Part shown: positions 55,816 through 63,242 of the stretch, piece after piece | Position numbering within the stretch: position 1 is the stretch's first letter | How the letters are laid out: every line of letters starts with the position of its first letter | NCBI RefSeq assembly: GCF_014192915.1 | Contig: NZ_JACHYN010000003.1 | Span: forward strand, 496,001 to 560,000 | Direction of reading: 5' to 3' | Length of the DNA stretch: 64,000 nt | Source of the DNA: Azospirillum sp. OGB3 | GTDB lineage: Bacteria > Pseudomonadota > Alphaproteobacteria > Azospirillales > Azospirillaceae | The notes under the pieces: generated by a model | Database searches by the model: none | What the model was told of the DNA's origin: nothing | Seen by the model: only the letters and a program-made list of their open reading frames with translations | Made by a program: the position numbers and the translations under genes

Positions 55816-56898
55816 GTGAAGGCCATCATCGAGGGCGTGCGCATCGCGGGATTCCGGGCCGCCGTGCCGCCGCACCGCCATTCCTTCCTGGAGGACCACT
55901 CCCTCTTCACGGCGGAGGAGGCGGAGAAGCTGTTCGCCACCACCGGCGTGTACGAGCGGCGCATCGCCCCGCCGCACATCTGCGCATCGGATATGTGCGT
56001 CGCGGCGGCCGAAGGGCTGCTTGCCCAGCTCGGCTGGGACCCGGCCAGCGTCGACGTGCTGGTCTTCGTGTCGCAGGACCCCGACTACAACGTGCCGGCG
56101 ACCTCCTGCGTCATGCAGAAGCGGCTTGGGCTGGCGACCGGGGCGGCCTGCTTCGACGTCAACCTGGGCTGCTCCGGCTTCGTCTATGGGTTGTGGATGG
56201 CCGGGCGCCTGCTTGGCGGATCGACGGGCCGGCGGGCGATCGTGCTGTGCGGCGACACCAGTTCGCGCCACCTCGTGCCGGGCGACCGCTCCACCCTGCC
56301 GCTGTTCGGCGACGGGGGCGGGGCCGTGGCGCTGGAGGTCAGCCAGGGGGCCGCGCCGATCCATGTCGTCGTCGGCACCGACGGCGGCGGAGCCAAGAAC
56401 ATCTGGGTCAAGGCCGGCGGGCGCCGCAACTCGCTGGTGCCCGGACGCGAGCCCTGGCCGGCGGAGAAGCAGGAGCGGATGTTCACCGACTCGCGCCTGT
56501 CGCTGAACGGGGCGGAGGTCTTCGCCTTCACGCTGCGCGCCGTGCCGCCGCTGGTGCGGGAGACGCTGGAGTTCGCCGGCGTCGGGGTCGAGGACATCGA
56601 CCTCTGCGTGATGCACCAGGCCAATGCCTTCATGCTGGAGCATCTGCGCAAGAAGACCAAGTTCCCGCCGGAAAAATTCCTCGTGGACATGCACGACTTC
56701 GGCAACACCAGCTCGGCCTCCATCCCTCTGGCGGTCAGCCACCGGCTGGGCGAAGCGCTGTCCACCGGCACGCGCAAGATGCTGCTGGCCGGCTTCGGCG
56801 TCGGCTGGTCCTGGGGTGCGGTGGTGGCCGACGTCGGGCCGATCCCCGCGCCGGAAGTGCAGGAGATCCCCGACGACTTCCCTCTGCTGACCCCTTGA
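55816..56898 (+). CDS. 3-oxoacyl-ACP synthase III family enzyme (2)
   Basis: 360-residue KAS III with complete triad: Cys119 in LGCSGFVYG, His267 in MHQANAF and Asn297 in FGNTSSASIP. Clear paralogue of the KAS III at 42.5-43.6 kb. The GTG start is chosen because AGGGAG lies 6 nt upstream and the protein then begins VKAIIEGVRIAGF, the normal family N-terminus; an upstream ATG adds 40 atypical residues. Divergent from the Rieske gene with about 106 bp between, and followed after 11 bp by an SDR. Confidence 0.9.
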   Translation: MKAIIEGVRIAGFRAAVPPHRHSFLEDHSLFTAEEAEKLFATTGVYERRIAPPHICASDMCVAAAEGLLAQLGWDPASVDVLVFVSQDPDYNVPATSCVMQKRLGLATGAACFDVNLGCSGFVYGLWMAGRLLGGSTGRRAIVLCGDTSSRHLVPGDRSTLPLFGDGGGAVALEVSQGAAPIHVVVGTDGGGAKNIWVKAGGRRNSLVPGREPWPAEKQERMFTDSRLSLNGAEVFAFTLRAVPPLVRETLEFAGVGVEDIDLCVMHQANAFMLEHLRKKTKFPPEKFLVDMHDFGNTSSASIPLAVSHRLGEALSTGTRKMLLAGFGVGWSWGAVVADVGPIPAPEVQEIPDDFPLLTP

Positions 56899-56909
56899 GC
56901 CGCCGGACC

Positions 56910-57680
56910 ATGCGCAACCCGCTCGACCTCACGGGACGGCGCCTGCTGGTGACCGGGGCCTCCGCCGACAGCGACATCGGGCGGGAGATTTGCCGCACGC
57001 TGGCCGATCTGGGCGCGGCCCTCACGCTGGTCGGCCGACGCGCCGACGCGCTGGAGGCCACCCGCGCCCTGCTGGATGGGCCGGAGCGGCACAGCATCGC
57101 CCCCATCGACCTGACCGACCTCGACGCCATCCCCGGTTGGATGAAGGGTCTGGCGGAGGCGGGCGGCCCCTTCGCCGGGCTGGTCCATTCCGCGTCGGAG
57201 CAGGGATACTCCGTGCTGCGGCAGGTCAACCGGGCGCAGTTCGACCGCTATTTCACGCTGAACGTCGGGGCGTCGCTGATGCTGGCGCGCGGCTTCCACC
57301 AGAGGGGCGTGTTCGCGCCGGGCGGCGGGGCGATCGTCTATGTCGGCTCGGTCGCCGGGCTGAAGGGCCAGAAGGGCCGTTCGCTCTACGCGGCGAGCAA
57401 GGCGGCGCTGGTCTCGGTGGCGCAATCGCTGGCGCTGGAACTGGCCGACAAGCGCATCCGCGTCAATGTGGTGGCCCCGGCGGTGGTGCTGGGCGCCAAG
57501 GCGGAGAAGCAGTTCGCCATGCTGCCGGCGGAGCAGAACGCCGCGCTGGCCGCCGCCCACCCGCTGGGCTACGGCGCGCCGCAGGACGTGGCCGACGCGG
57601 TGGCCTATCTGCTGGCCGACAGCGGGCGCTGGGTGACCGGGACGGTGCTGCCCGTGGACGGCGGCTTTACCGCGGGGTGA
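56910..57680 (+). CDS. SDR oxidoreductase paired with KAS III (2)
   Basis: 256-residue SDR. The cofactor loop is VTGASADSDIGREI, longer and of the enoyl-reductase/atypical sort. The active-site Ser is in VYVGSVAGLKG and YAASKAA follows; WVTGTVLPVDGGFTAG ends the protein. It probably reduces the ketone formed by the adjacent KAS III. Its 3' end overlaps the convergent pseG gene by 14 bp. Confidence 0.86.
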   Translation: MRNPLDLTGRRLLVTGASADSDIGREICRTLADLGAALTLVGRRADALEATRALLDGPERHSIAPIDLTDLDAIPGWMKGLAEAGGPFAGLVHSASEQGYSVLRQVNRAQFDRYFTLNVGASLMLARGFHQRGVFAPGGGAIVYVGSVAGLKGQKGRSLYAASKAALVSVAQSLALELADKRIRVNVVAPAVVLGAKAEKQFAMLPAEQNAALAAAHPLGYGAPQDVADAVAYLLADSGRWVTGTVLPVDGGFTAG

Positions 57681-58731
57681 TCGCCTCCGCCAGCGCCCGC
57701 GCGATGCGCAGGGCGCCCTGGCCATCGACGATTCCGGCCAGCTTGCCCGCCATGGTCCGCCGCCGCGCCGGATCGGCCCAAAGCTCCAGCGCCACGTCGG
57801 CGATCCGCTCGGCCGCCCCTTCGGTCTGTCCGGCCACCAGGGCGCACCAGCCCAGAGCCTCCGACTGGCGGGCGGCCTCCAACTGGTTGTCGGCGATGGT
57901 GACCAGGACGGCGGGCGTGCCGATGGCCGCCAGTTCGCCGGTCGTGGTGCCCGCCGCCGAGACGGCCAGCCCCGCCTGCGCCATCAGGCGCCCCATGCGC
58001 GGCGTGTCGCGGTGCAGCCGCACGCTGTCTTTGCAACACGCCGCCGCGGCCTCCACCGCCGCCGCGTCGCGCACCGCCCCGCCGACCGCCACATCCAGCC
58101 GGACGTCCGGCGGCAGGCGGGGGGCGAGGCGTTCGATCACCGGGGCCGTCAGCCCCAGCGGGTCGGAGCCGCCGAAGGTCACCAGCAGGCCGCGGCGTTC
58201 CTCCAACGGCGGCTTGGCCGCCGCCGCGGCCTCCCGCACCTCCCGACGCAACGGCGCGTGGGCCGGGCCGAGCAGCAGACAGGCGTCGGGATTGCCCTTG
58301 CCGTAGGGCAGCGACGCGGCGTCCGGCGCGGCGTTGACGATCAGCCCGGCATGGATCGGCTCCCCCGTTCCGGCATCGTCGAAGGCCAGGATGCACAGCC
58401 CCGTCCCGGCCAGCCCGGCCCGCCATTCCCCATCGAAGGCATAGCCGTCCAGCACGATGGCGTCGGCACCGGCTTCGGCCGCGATGGCGCGCGTCGCGGC
58501 AAGGTCGGCGGCACTGCCGGAAGCCGCGTCGATCCGGTGAACGGCCATGCCGGCAGCGCGCAGACGTTCCTCCAAAGCCGGGGGCAGGCTCGCCGCGGCG
58601 AACAGGGCATTGCCTCCCAGTTCCTGCACAGCCTCCGCCACCGCGAGGCAGCGCATGACATGCCCGGCCCCGATGAAGGCCCCGGCGTCGGCGCGGAACA
58701 GCACCCTCACGGGCCGTCTCCCCGCGTTCAA
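57667..58731 (-). CDS. pseG: PseG-type UDP-sugar hydrolase
   Basis: 354-residue GT-B-like hydrolase that removes UDP from UDP-2,4-diacetamido-2,4,6-trideoxy-L-altrose in the pseudaminate pathway. The N-terminal RADAGAFIGAGHVMRCLAVA carries the catalytic His24; LVTFGGSDPLGLT and SAAGTTTGELAAIGTPAVLV complete the fold. Longer than Campylobacter PseG but the same architecture. It overlaps the unknown gene upstream by 4 bp and lies on the opposite side of the KAS III pair from pseI. Confidence 0.88.
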   Translation of the reverse strand: MNAGRRPVRVLFRADAGAFIGAGHVMRCLAVAEAVQELGGNALFAAASLPPALEERLRAAGMAVHRIDAASGSAADLAATRAIAAEAGADAIVLDGYAFDGEWRAGLAGTGLCILAFDDAGTGEPIHAGLIVNAAPDAASLPYGKGNPDACLLLGPAHAPLRREVREAAAAAKPPLEERRGLLVTFGGSDPLGLTAPVIERLAPRLPPDVRLDVAVGGAVRDAAAVEAAAACCKDSVRLHRDTPRMGRLMAQAGLAVSAAGTTTGELAAIGTPAVLVTIADNQLEAARQSEALGWCALVAGQTEGAAERIADVALELWADPARRRTMAGKLAGIVDGQGALRIARALAEAITPR

Positions 58732-59402
58732 TGCAGGGTCGGGGCGTTCGGCCCGGTGGGGCGCAGCCGCGTGCGGGCCGAGGACAGGCAGAAGGCGTGC
58801 CAGTAGAGCGCGACCAGGGCGCCCGGCATGCTGTCCAGTTCATGCCCCGGCAAAGCGGTGATGTTCGCCGCGTGGGCCATGGCGGCGTTGGCGGCGTTGA
58901 GGCTGTGCTGCGCCGCCGGACCGATCAGCGCCAGAGTCTCCGCCAGCGCGCGGGCGTCGAGGCGCAGGGTCGCCGGGGCGACGGTCACCTGGGCGGTGCC
59001 GTCGCGCAGGCGCCCGATGGCGATGTAGGCCTCCAGAAGGTCCGGCCGGTCCTCCGGACGAATCACCGCGGCGACCACGCGGTTGCCGGTCAGCGGGCCG
59101 GTGCCGTCGAACTCGAACACCACGGCGCGCTCGGCCTGCCGGGCCTCGGCCAGGGCGGCGGCGCGCTCCCCGGCGGAAACCCCGGCCAGCCGCATCGCCT
59201 CCTCGAACATCTCGGGCCGCCCGCCGCCCTCGGCGTGGACGACCAGCGGCGCGTCCATCGTCGCTGCGATGGCGAGACGGCGCGCCATGATGTTCACGGC
59301 CTCCTCCGCCGCGTCGTCCGAAGGGGTGTCCTGCAGCAGTTCCGCGCCCTTGCGCAGCATCACCTCGGCGAAGCTGATGTCCGGGGCGGTGTCTGGGGTC
59401 AT
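58728..59402 (-). CDS. Conserved hypothetical protein coupled to pseG
   Basis: 224-residue soluble protein. The first half is helical (FAEVMLRKGAELLQDTPSDDAAEEA), then a beta-rich part with PLVVHAEGGGRPEMFEEAM and VVFEFDGTGPLTGNRVVAAVI. The end is helical again and finishes near MPGALVALYWHAF. No family recognised. GGAG precedes ATG by 8 nt. Its overlap with pseG suggests a role in the same sugar pathway, or simple co-transcription after cydB (71 bp upstream). Confidence 0.72.
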   Translation of the reverse strand: MTPDTAPDISFAEVMLRKGAELLQDTPSDDAAEEAVNIMARRLAIAATMDAPLVVHAEGGGRPEMFEEAMRLAGVSAGERAAALAEARQAERAVVFEFDGTGPLTGNRVVAAVIRPEDRPDLLEAYIAIGRLRDGTAQVTVAPATLRLDARALAETLALIGPAAQHSLNAANAAMAHAANITALPGHELDSMPGALVALYWHAFCLSSARTRLRPTGPNAPTLH

Positions 59403-59473
59403 GGCGCGGTCTCCGTCGAAAGGGGTCGGCTGTTGTACGCCAGCGTCGGGCGGGTTCTCAATGATCGCCGACA

Positions 59474-60481
59474 TCAATGATAACCAATGGCGCCCGTTAC
59501 CTTGCCGCGGAAAACCCAGTAGCTGTAGGCGGTGTAGATCAGGATCGTCGGAATCAGGAAGGCCATGCCGATCAACAGGAAGACCTGGGTTTCCGGTGGG
59601 GCCGCCGCCTGCCACACGGTGATCCCCGGCGGGATCAGCACCGGCCACAGGCTGATCGCCAGCCCCAGGTAGGACAGCGCGAACAAGCCCATGGCGAAGG
59701 CGAAGGGCAGCACCTCGCGCCCCTCGTCCAGCGCCCGCCACAGGCCGAAGGCGAGGAATCCGACCATCAGCGGCACCGGCGACAGCAGCAGGATGTTGGG
59801 CACCGAGAACCAGCGCGCGGCGATGGAGGCGTCCAGGAAGGGCGTCCACAGGCTGACCGCCGCGACCAGAACCAGCACCACGATGAGCAGCCGCCGCGCC
59901 ACGCGGAAGCACCAGTCCTGCAGAATGCCGATGGTCCGCCAGATCAGCCACGTGCTCCCCAGCAGCGCGTAGCCGGCAATCAGCGCCACGCCGCAGAACA
60001 GGCTGAAGGGGGTCAGCCAGTCCAGCATGGTCCCGGCGAAGTTGCGCCCCTCCACCTCGATCCCCTGGATGAAGGAGCCGAGAACCACCCCTTGCGCGAA
60101 GGTGGCGAGCAGCGAGCCCAGGAAGAAGGCCTTGTTCCACAAATGGCGGCTGCTCCGCGCCTTGAAGCGGAACTCGAAGGCGACGCCGCGGAAGATCAGC
60201 GCGATCAGCATCAGCAGAAGCGGCAGATACATGGCCGGCAGGACGATGGCGTAGGCGATGGGAAAGGCCGCGAACAGCCCCGCCCCGCCGAGGATCAGCC
60301 ACGTCTCGTTGAAGTCCCAGACCGGCGCCACCGAGTTCATCATGACGTCCCGCGCCTCCTCGCTGGGGGCGAAGGGGTAGAGGATGCCGATGCCGAGGTC
60401 GAAGCCGTCCATCAGCACATACATGAAGACGGCGAAACCGACGATGGCGACCCAGGCGAGGGTCAGCAGGCTGCCTTCCAT
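59474..60481 (-). CDS. cydB: Cytochrome bd-type quinol oxidase subunit II
   Basis: 335-residue inner-membrane protein with about eight helices. The N-terminus LTLAWVAIVGFAVFMYVLMDGFDLGIGILYPF is the CydB/CioB hallmark (DGFDLG), followed by WDFNETWLILGGAGLFAAFP and GVAFEFRFKARS. It pairs with the subunit I gene 5 bp upstream. No small CydX gene is seen after it, as is usual in cyanide-insensitive (Cio) types. Confidence 0.95.
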   Translation of the reverse strand: MEGSLLTLAWVAIVGFAVFMYVLMDGFDLGIGILYPFAPSEEARDVMMNSVAPVWDFNETWLILGGAGLFAAFPIAYAIVLPAMYLPLLLMLIALIFRGVAFEFRFKARSSRHLWNKAFFLGSLLATFAQGVVLGSFIQGIEVEGRNFAGTMLDWLTPFSLFCGVALIAGYALLGSTWLIWRTIGILQDWCFRVARRLLIVVLVLVAAVSLWTPFLDASIAARWFSVPNILLLSPVPLMVGFLAFGLWRALDEGREVLPFAFAMGLFALSYLGLAISLWPVLIPPGITVWQAAAPPETQVFLLIGMAFLIPTILIYTAYSYWVFRGKVTGAIGYH

Positions 60482-60486
60482 GGACG

Positions 60487-61896
60487 TCACTCCGCGGGTT
60501 CGATGGATTCGCCGGGCACCGACAGGGGCCGCTTCGGTTGATGGCCCTGCGCCACCGCCGGGACCTCCAGATCCTCGTCGTTCAGCCGCGCCGGCCCGAT
60601 GGTCAGCAAGCGGAACAGGTAATAGGTCCCGGCCCCGTAGATGATCGCGTAGACCACCATGAACACGATCAGCGAGGTCAGCACCGCCCCGCCGGTCAGG
60701 GCCGGAGTCACCGCGTCCGCGGTGCGGATCATCCCGTAGACCACCCAGGGCTGGCGCCCGATCTCGGTGGTGAACCAGCCGGCGAGGATGGCGACGAAGC
60801 CCAGCGGCATGCAGCCGACCAGGACCTTGTGGAACCAGTGCGGGCTGTAGAGCTTTCCACGCACCCGCTGCACCAGATGGATCAGCGCCACCGTCAGCAT
60901 GATCATGCCGATCCCCACCATGATGCGGAAGGTCCAGAACAGGATTTCCGGGTTGGGCCGGTCCGCCACCGGGAAGTTCTTCAGGCCGGGGACCACCCCG
61001 TCCCACTCGTGGGTCAGGATCAGGCTCGACAGGGCGGGAATGGCGATTTCCGCGTGGTTGGTCTCCGCCTCGTTGTCGGGGATGGCGAACAGGATCAGCG
61101 GCGCCCGCGCCCCGCCTTCCCAATGGCCCTCCATCGCGGCGATCTTGGCCGGCTGGTGCTCCAGCGTGTTCAGCCCGTGCAGGTCGCCGAGGAAGATCTG
61201 CAGGGGCGCCAGGACGGTGATGAGCGCCAGCGACATGCTGAGGCCGACCCGCGCGTGCTCCAAAAAGCGGTTGCGCAGCAGGTAGAAGGCGCTGATGCCC
61301 GCCACCACGAACCCGGTGGTCAGGAACATCGCCGTCAGCATGTGGGCGAGCCGGTAGGGGAAGGAGGGGTTGAAGACCACCGCCCACCAGTCGGTGACGA
61401 AGAACCGCCCGTCGCGCAGTTCCGCCCCCGCCGGGGTGTGCATCCAGCTGTTCGCCGACAGGATCCAGAAGGAGGAGAGGACCGTCCCCGTCGCCACCAG
61501 CACCGCCGCCAGGAAATGGATGCCCCGCGGCACGCGGTCCCGCCCGAACAGGAGGATGCCGAGGAAGGCGGCCTCCAGGAAGAAGGCGGTCACCACCTCG
61601 TACTGGATCAGCGGCCCCAGAACGTTGCCGACAATGTCGGACCAGCGGCTCCAGTTCGTGCCGAACTGGTAGGTCATCACGATTCCCGAGACCACGCCCA
61701 TGCCGAAGGAAATGGCGAAGATCCGCGTCCAGAATTCCGACAGGCTGCGATACAGCGCCTTGCCGGTGATCAGCCACCGCGCCTCCAGAACCGCGATCCA
61801 GCAGGCCAGCCCCACCGTAAAAGAGGGGAAAAGAATGTGAAAAGAAATCACGAAAGCGAACTGGATTCGTGACAGAAGCAGCGGATCGAGGTCCAT
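60487..61896 (-). CDS. cydA: Cytochrome bd-type quinol oxidase subunit I (Cio-like)
   Basis: 469-residue subunit I. Haem-ligand His is in ISFHILFPSFTVGLA; GRDRVPRGIHFLAAVLV, LGDLHGLNTLEHQPAKIAAMEG and GWFTTEIGRQPWVVYG are family landmarks. It is shorter than E. coli CydA (about 522) and matches the short-Q-loop, cyanide-insensitive CioA type. Oxidises quinol and reduces O2 at low tension. It shares a 300-bp divergent spacer with rpoH. Confidence 0.94.
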   Translation of the reverse strand: MDLDPLLLSRIQFAFVISFHILFPSFTVGLACWIAVLEARWLITGKALYRSLSEFWTRIFAISFGMGVVSGIVMTYQFGTNWSRWSDIVGNVLGPLIQYEVVTAFFLEAAFLGILLFGRDRVPRGIHFLAAVLVATGTVLSSFWILSANSWMHTPAGAELRDGRFFVTDWWAVVFNPSFPYRLAHMLTAMFLTTGFVVAGISAFYLLRNRFLEHARVGLSMSLALITVLAPLQIFLGDLHGLNTLEHQPAKIAAMEGHWEGGARAPLILFAIPDNEAETNHAEIAIPALSSLILTHEWDGVVPGLKNFPVADRPNPEILFWTFRIMVGIGMIMLTVALIHLVQRVRGKLYSPHWFHKVLVGCMPLGFVAILAGWFTTEIGRQPWVVYGMIRTADAVTPALTGGAVLTSLIVFMVVYAIIYGAGTYYLFRLLTIGPARLNDEDLEVPAVAQGHQPKRPLSVPGESIEPAE

Positions 61897-62018
61897 GGCC
61901 GCGGCCCTCCGTTGACGGTCACCGAGGCCGGTTCCAGCCGACCCGACCGACCCCCAACGCGGTCGGTCCCAGGGAGTTCCCGTTTTCCGTCTGCGGATAC
62001 TTTCTTTCCCCCCACCCC

Positions 62019-62046
62019 TTGAACCGCGGCGGCGACCTCTTATTTC
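62019..62046 (+). promoter_or_regulatory. Weak promoter candidate for rpoH
   Basis: The 300-bp spacer (61897-62196) between cydA and rpoH contains TTGAAC (62019-62024), 16-bp spacer, TATTTC (62041-62046). Only the -35 half is good. No clear cydA promoter or FNR/ANR-like box was seen in the rest of the spacer. Confidence 0.3.
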
Positions 62047-62196
62047 TAAGCTCTTGCCGACATCCACACATTTGCGGCCGGCCCTGGGCCACAGCCGATC
62101 CCACCCCGCTCCGATGGCCCCGCCGGCCAGCCGGGCCGGGGGCCATCGGTCCATTGCAGGGTGTTTCCCGAGGATGCCGGAATCAGGAGAAGCTCT

Positions 62197-63096
62197 TTGA
62201 CGGAACTGGCAGTTTCTGGCGAACCCCTCACCCTCTTTCTAAAAGAAACCCGCAAGTACGACTACCTCACCCCCGAGCAGGAACGCGACCTCGCCATCCG
62301 CTGGCGGGAGCGGCAGGACCGCCGCGCCCTCGACAAGCTGATCGGCAGCCACCTCCGGCTCGTTTTCAAAATGGCCCGCGGCTATCAGGGCTACGGGTTG
62401 CCGCTGTCCGACCTGATCGCCGAAGGCAACGTCGGCGTCATGCAGGCGGCGCAGAAGTTCGACCCCGACAAGGGATTCCGCTTCGCCACCTACGCGTCCT
62501 GGTGGATCCGGGCGGCGATCCAGGAATATGTGCTGCACAACTGGTCGCTGGTGAAGATCGGCACCACGGCGGCCCAGAAGAAGCTGTTCTTCAGCCTGCG
62601 CCGGCTGAAGGCGCAGTTGCAGGACGCCGACAACGGCACCTTCGGCGGCGACCTGTCTCCGGAGGCGGTGGAAAGCATCGCGACGGAACTGGACGTCTCC
62701 AAGGCCGACGTGATCGAGATGAACCGCCGGCTGGGCACCGACCGCTCGCTGAACGCCACGCTCGCCGAGGACGGTGACAGCGAATGGCTGGACCTGCTCG
62801 CCGACGAGAGCCCCGACCAGGAGGCGATCCTGGCCGGCGCGCAGGAGCGCAAGCGCCGCCAGCAGTTCCTCAAGCTGGGGTTGGGCGTTCTCGACGACCG
62901 CGAGCGGCAGATCCTGGTGGCCCGCCGCCTGCGCGACGAGCCGCTGACCCTGGAGGAGCTGAGCCAGCACTTCCACGTCTCGCGTGAGCGCGTGCGGCAG
63001 CTCGAGGTGCGCGCCTTCGAGAAGGTCCAGAAGGCGGTGATGGCCCAGGCCCGGCAGGTTCCGGGCACCACGGGCAAGGCGCTGCTGCCGGTGTGA
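62197..63096 (+). CDS. rpoH: RNA polymerase sigma-32 factor RpoH
   Basis: 299-residue heat-shock-type sigma factor. Region 2 shows LRLVFKMARGYQGYGLPLSDLIAEG and FATYASWWIRAAIQEYVL. The RpoH box AAQKKLFFSLRRLK is present. Region 4 is LTLEELSQHFHVSRERVRQLEVRAFEKVQ. The TTG start (62197) is preferred: CAGGAG precedes it by 7 nt and the protein then begins with the standard TELAV motif of RpoH. A GTG twelve codons upstream has no site. Azospirilla carry several rpoH copies; which one this is cannot be said. Confidence 0.92.
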   Translation: MTELAVSGEPLTLFLKETRKYDYLTPEQERDLAIRWRERQDRRALDKLIGSHLRLVFKMARGYQGYGLPLSDLIAEGNVGVMQAAQKFDPDKGFRFATYASWWIRAAIQEYVLHNWSLVKIGTTAAQKKLFFSLRRLKAQLQDADNGTFGGDLSPEAVESIATELDVSKADVIEMNRRLGTDRSLNATLAEDGDSEWLDLLADESPDQEAILAGAQERKRRQQFLKLGLGVLDDRERQILVARRLRDEPLTLEELSQHFHVSRERVRQLEVRAFEKVQKAVMAQARQVPGTTGKALLPV

Positions 63097-63102
63097 GGAA
63101 AG

Positions 63103-63235
63103 CCCTCTCCCGTCCCGGGAGAGGGTGGCGCCGGGTGAGGGTCGCGCAAGGATCAAGGCGCTGGCCCGTTGCAGGCACCCTCACCCTTCCCACGCTGATG
63201 CGTGGGTCCCTTCCCTCTCCCGGGGCGGGAGAGGG
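63103..63235. repeat. REP-like palindromic repeats
   Basis: Two near-identical palindromes, CCCTCTCCCG-TC-CCGGGAGAGGG (63103-63125) and CCCTCTCCCG-GGG-CGGGAGAGGG (63213-63235), frame inverted GGGTGAGGG/CACCCTCACCC segments. The arrangement is that of a dispersed bacterial interspersed palindromic element. It lies just after rpoH and before the convergent hypothetical gene and may act as terminator for both. Confidence 0.7.
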
Positions 63236-63242
63236 AATATTA

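Noticed and set aside
59474..61777. A single 767-residue minus-strand protein
   Set aside because: The frame joins an out-of-frame shadow of cydA to cydB; the real cydB starts at 60481 with its canonical N-terminus.
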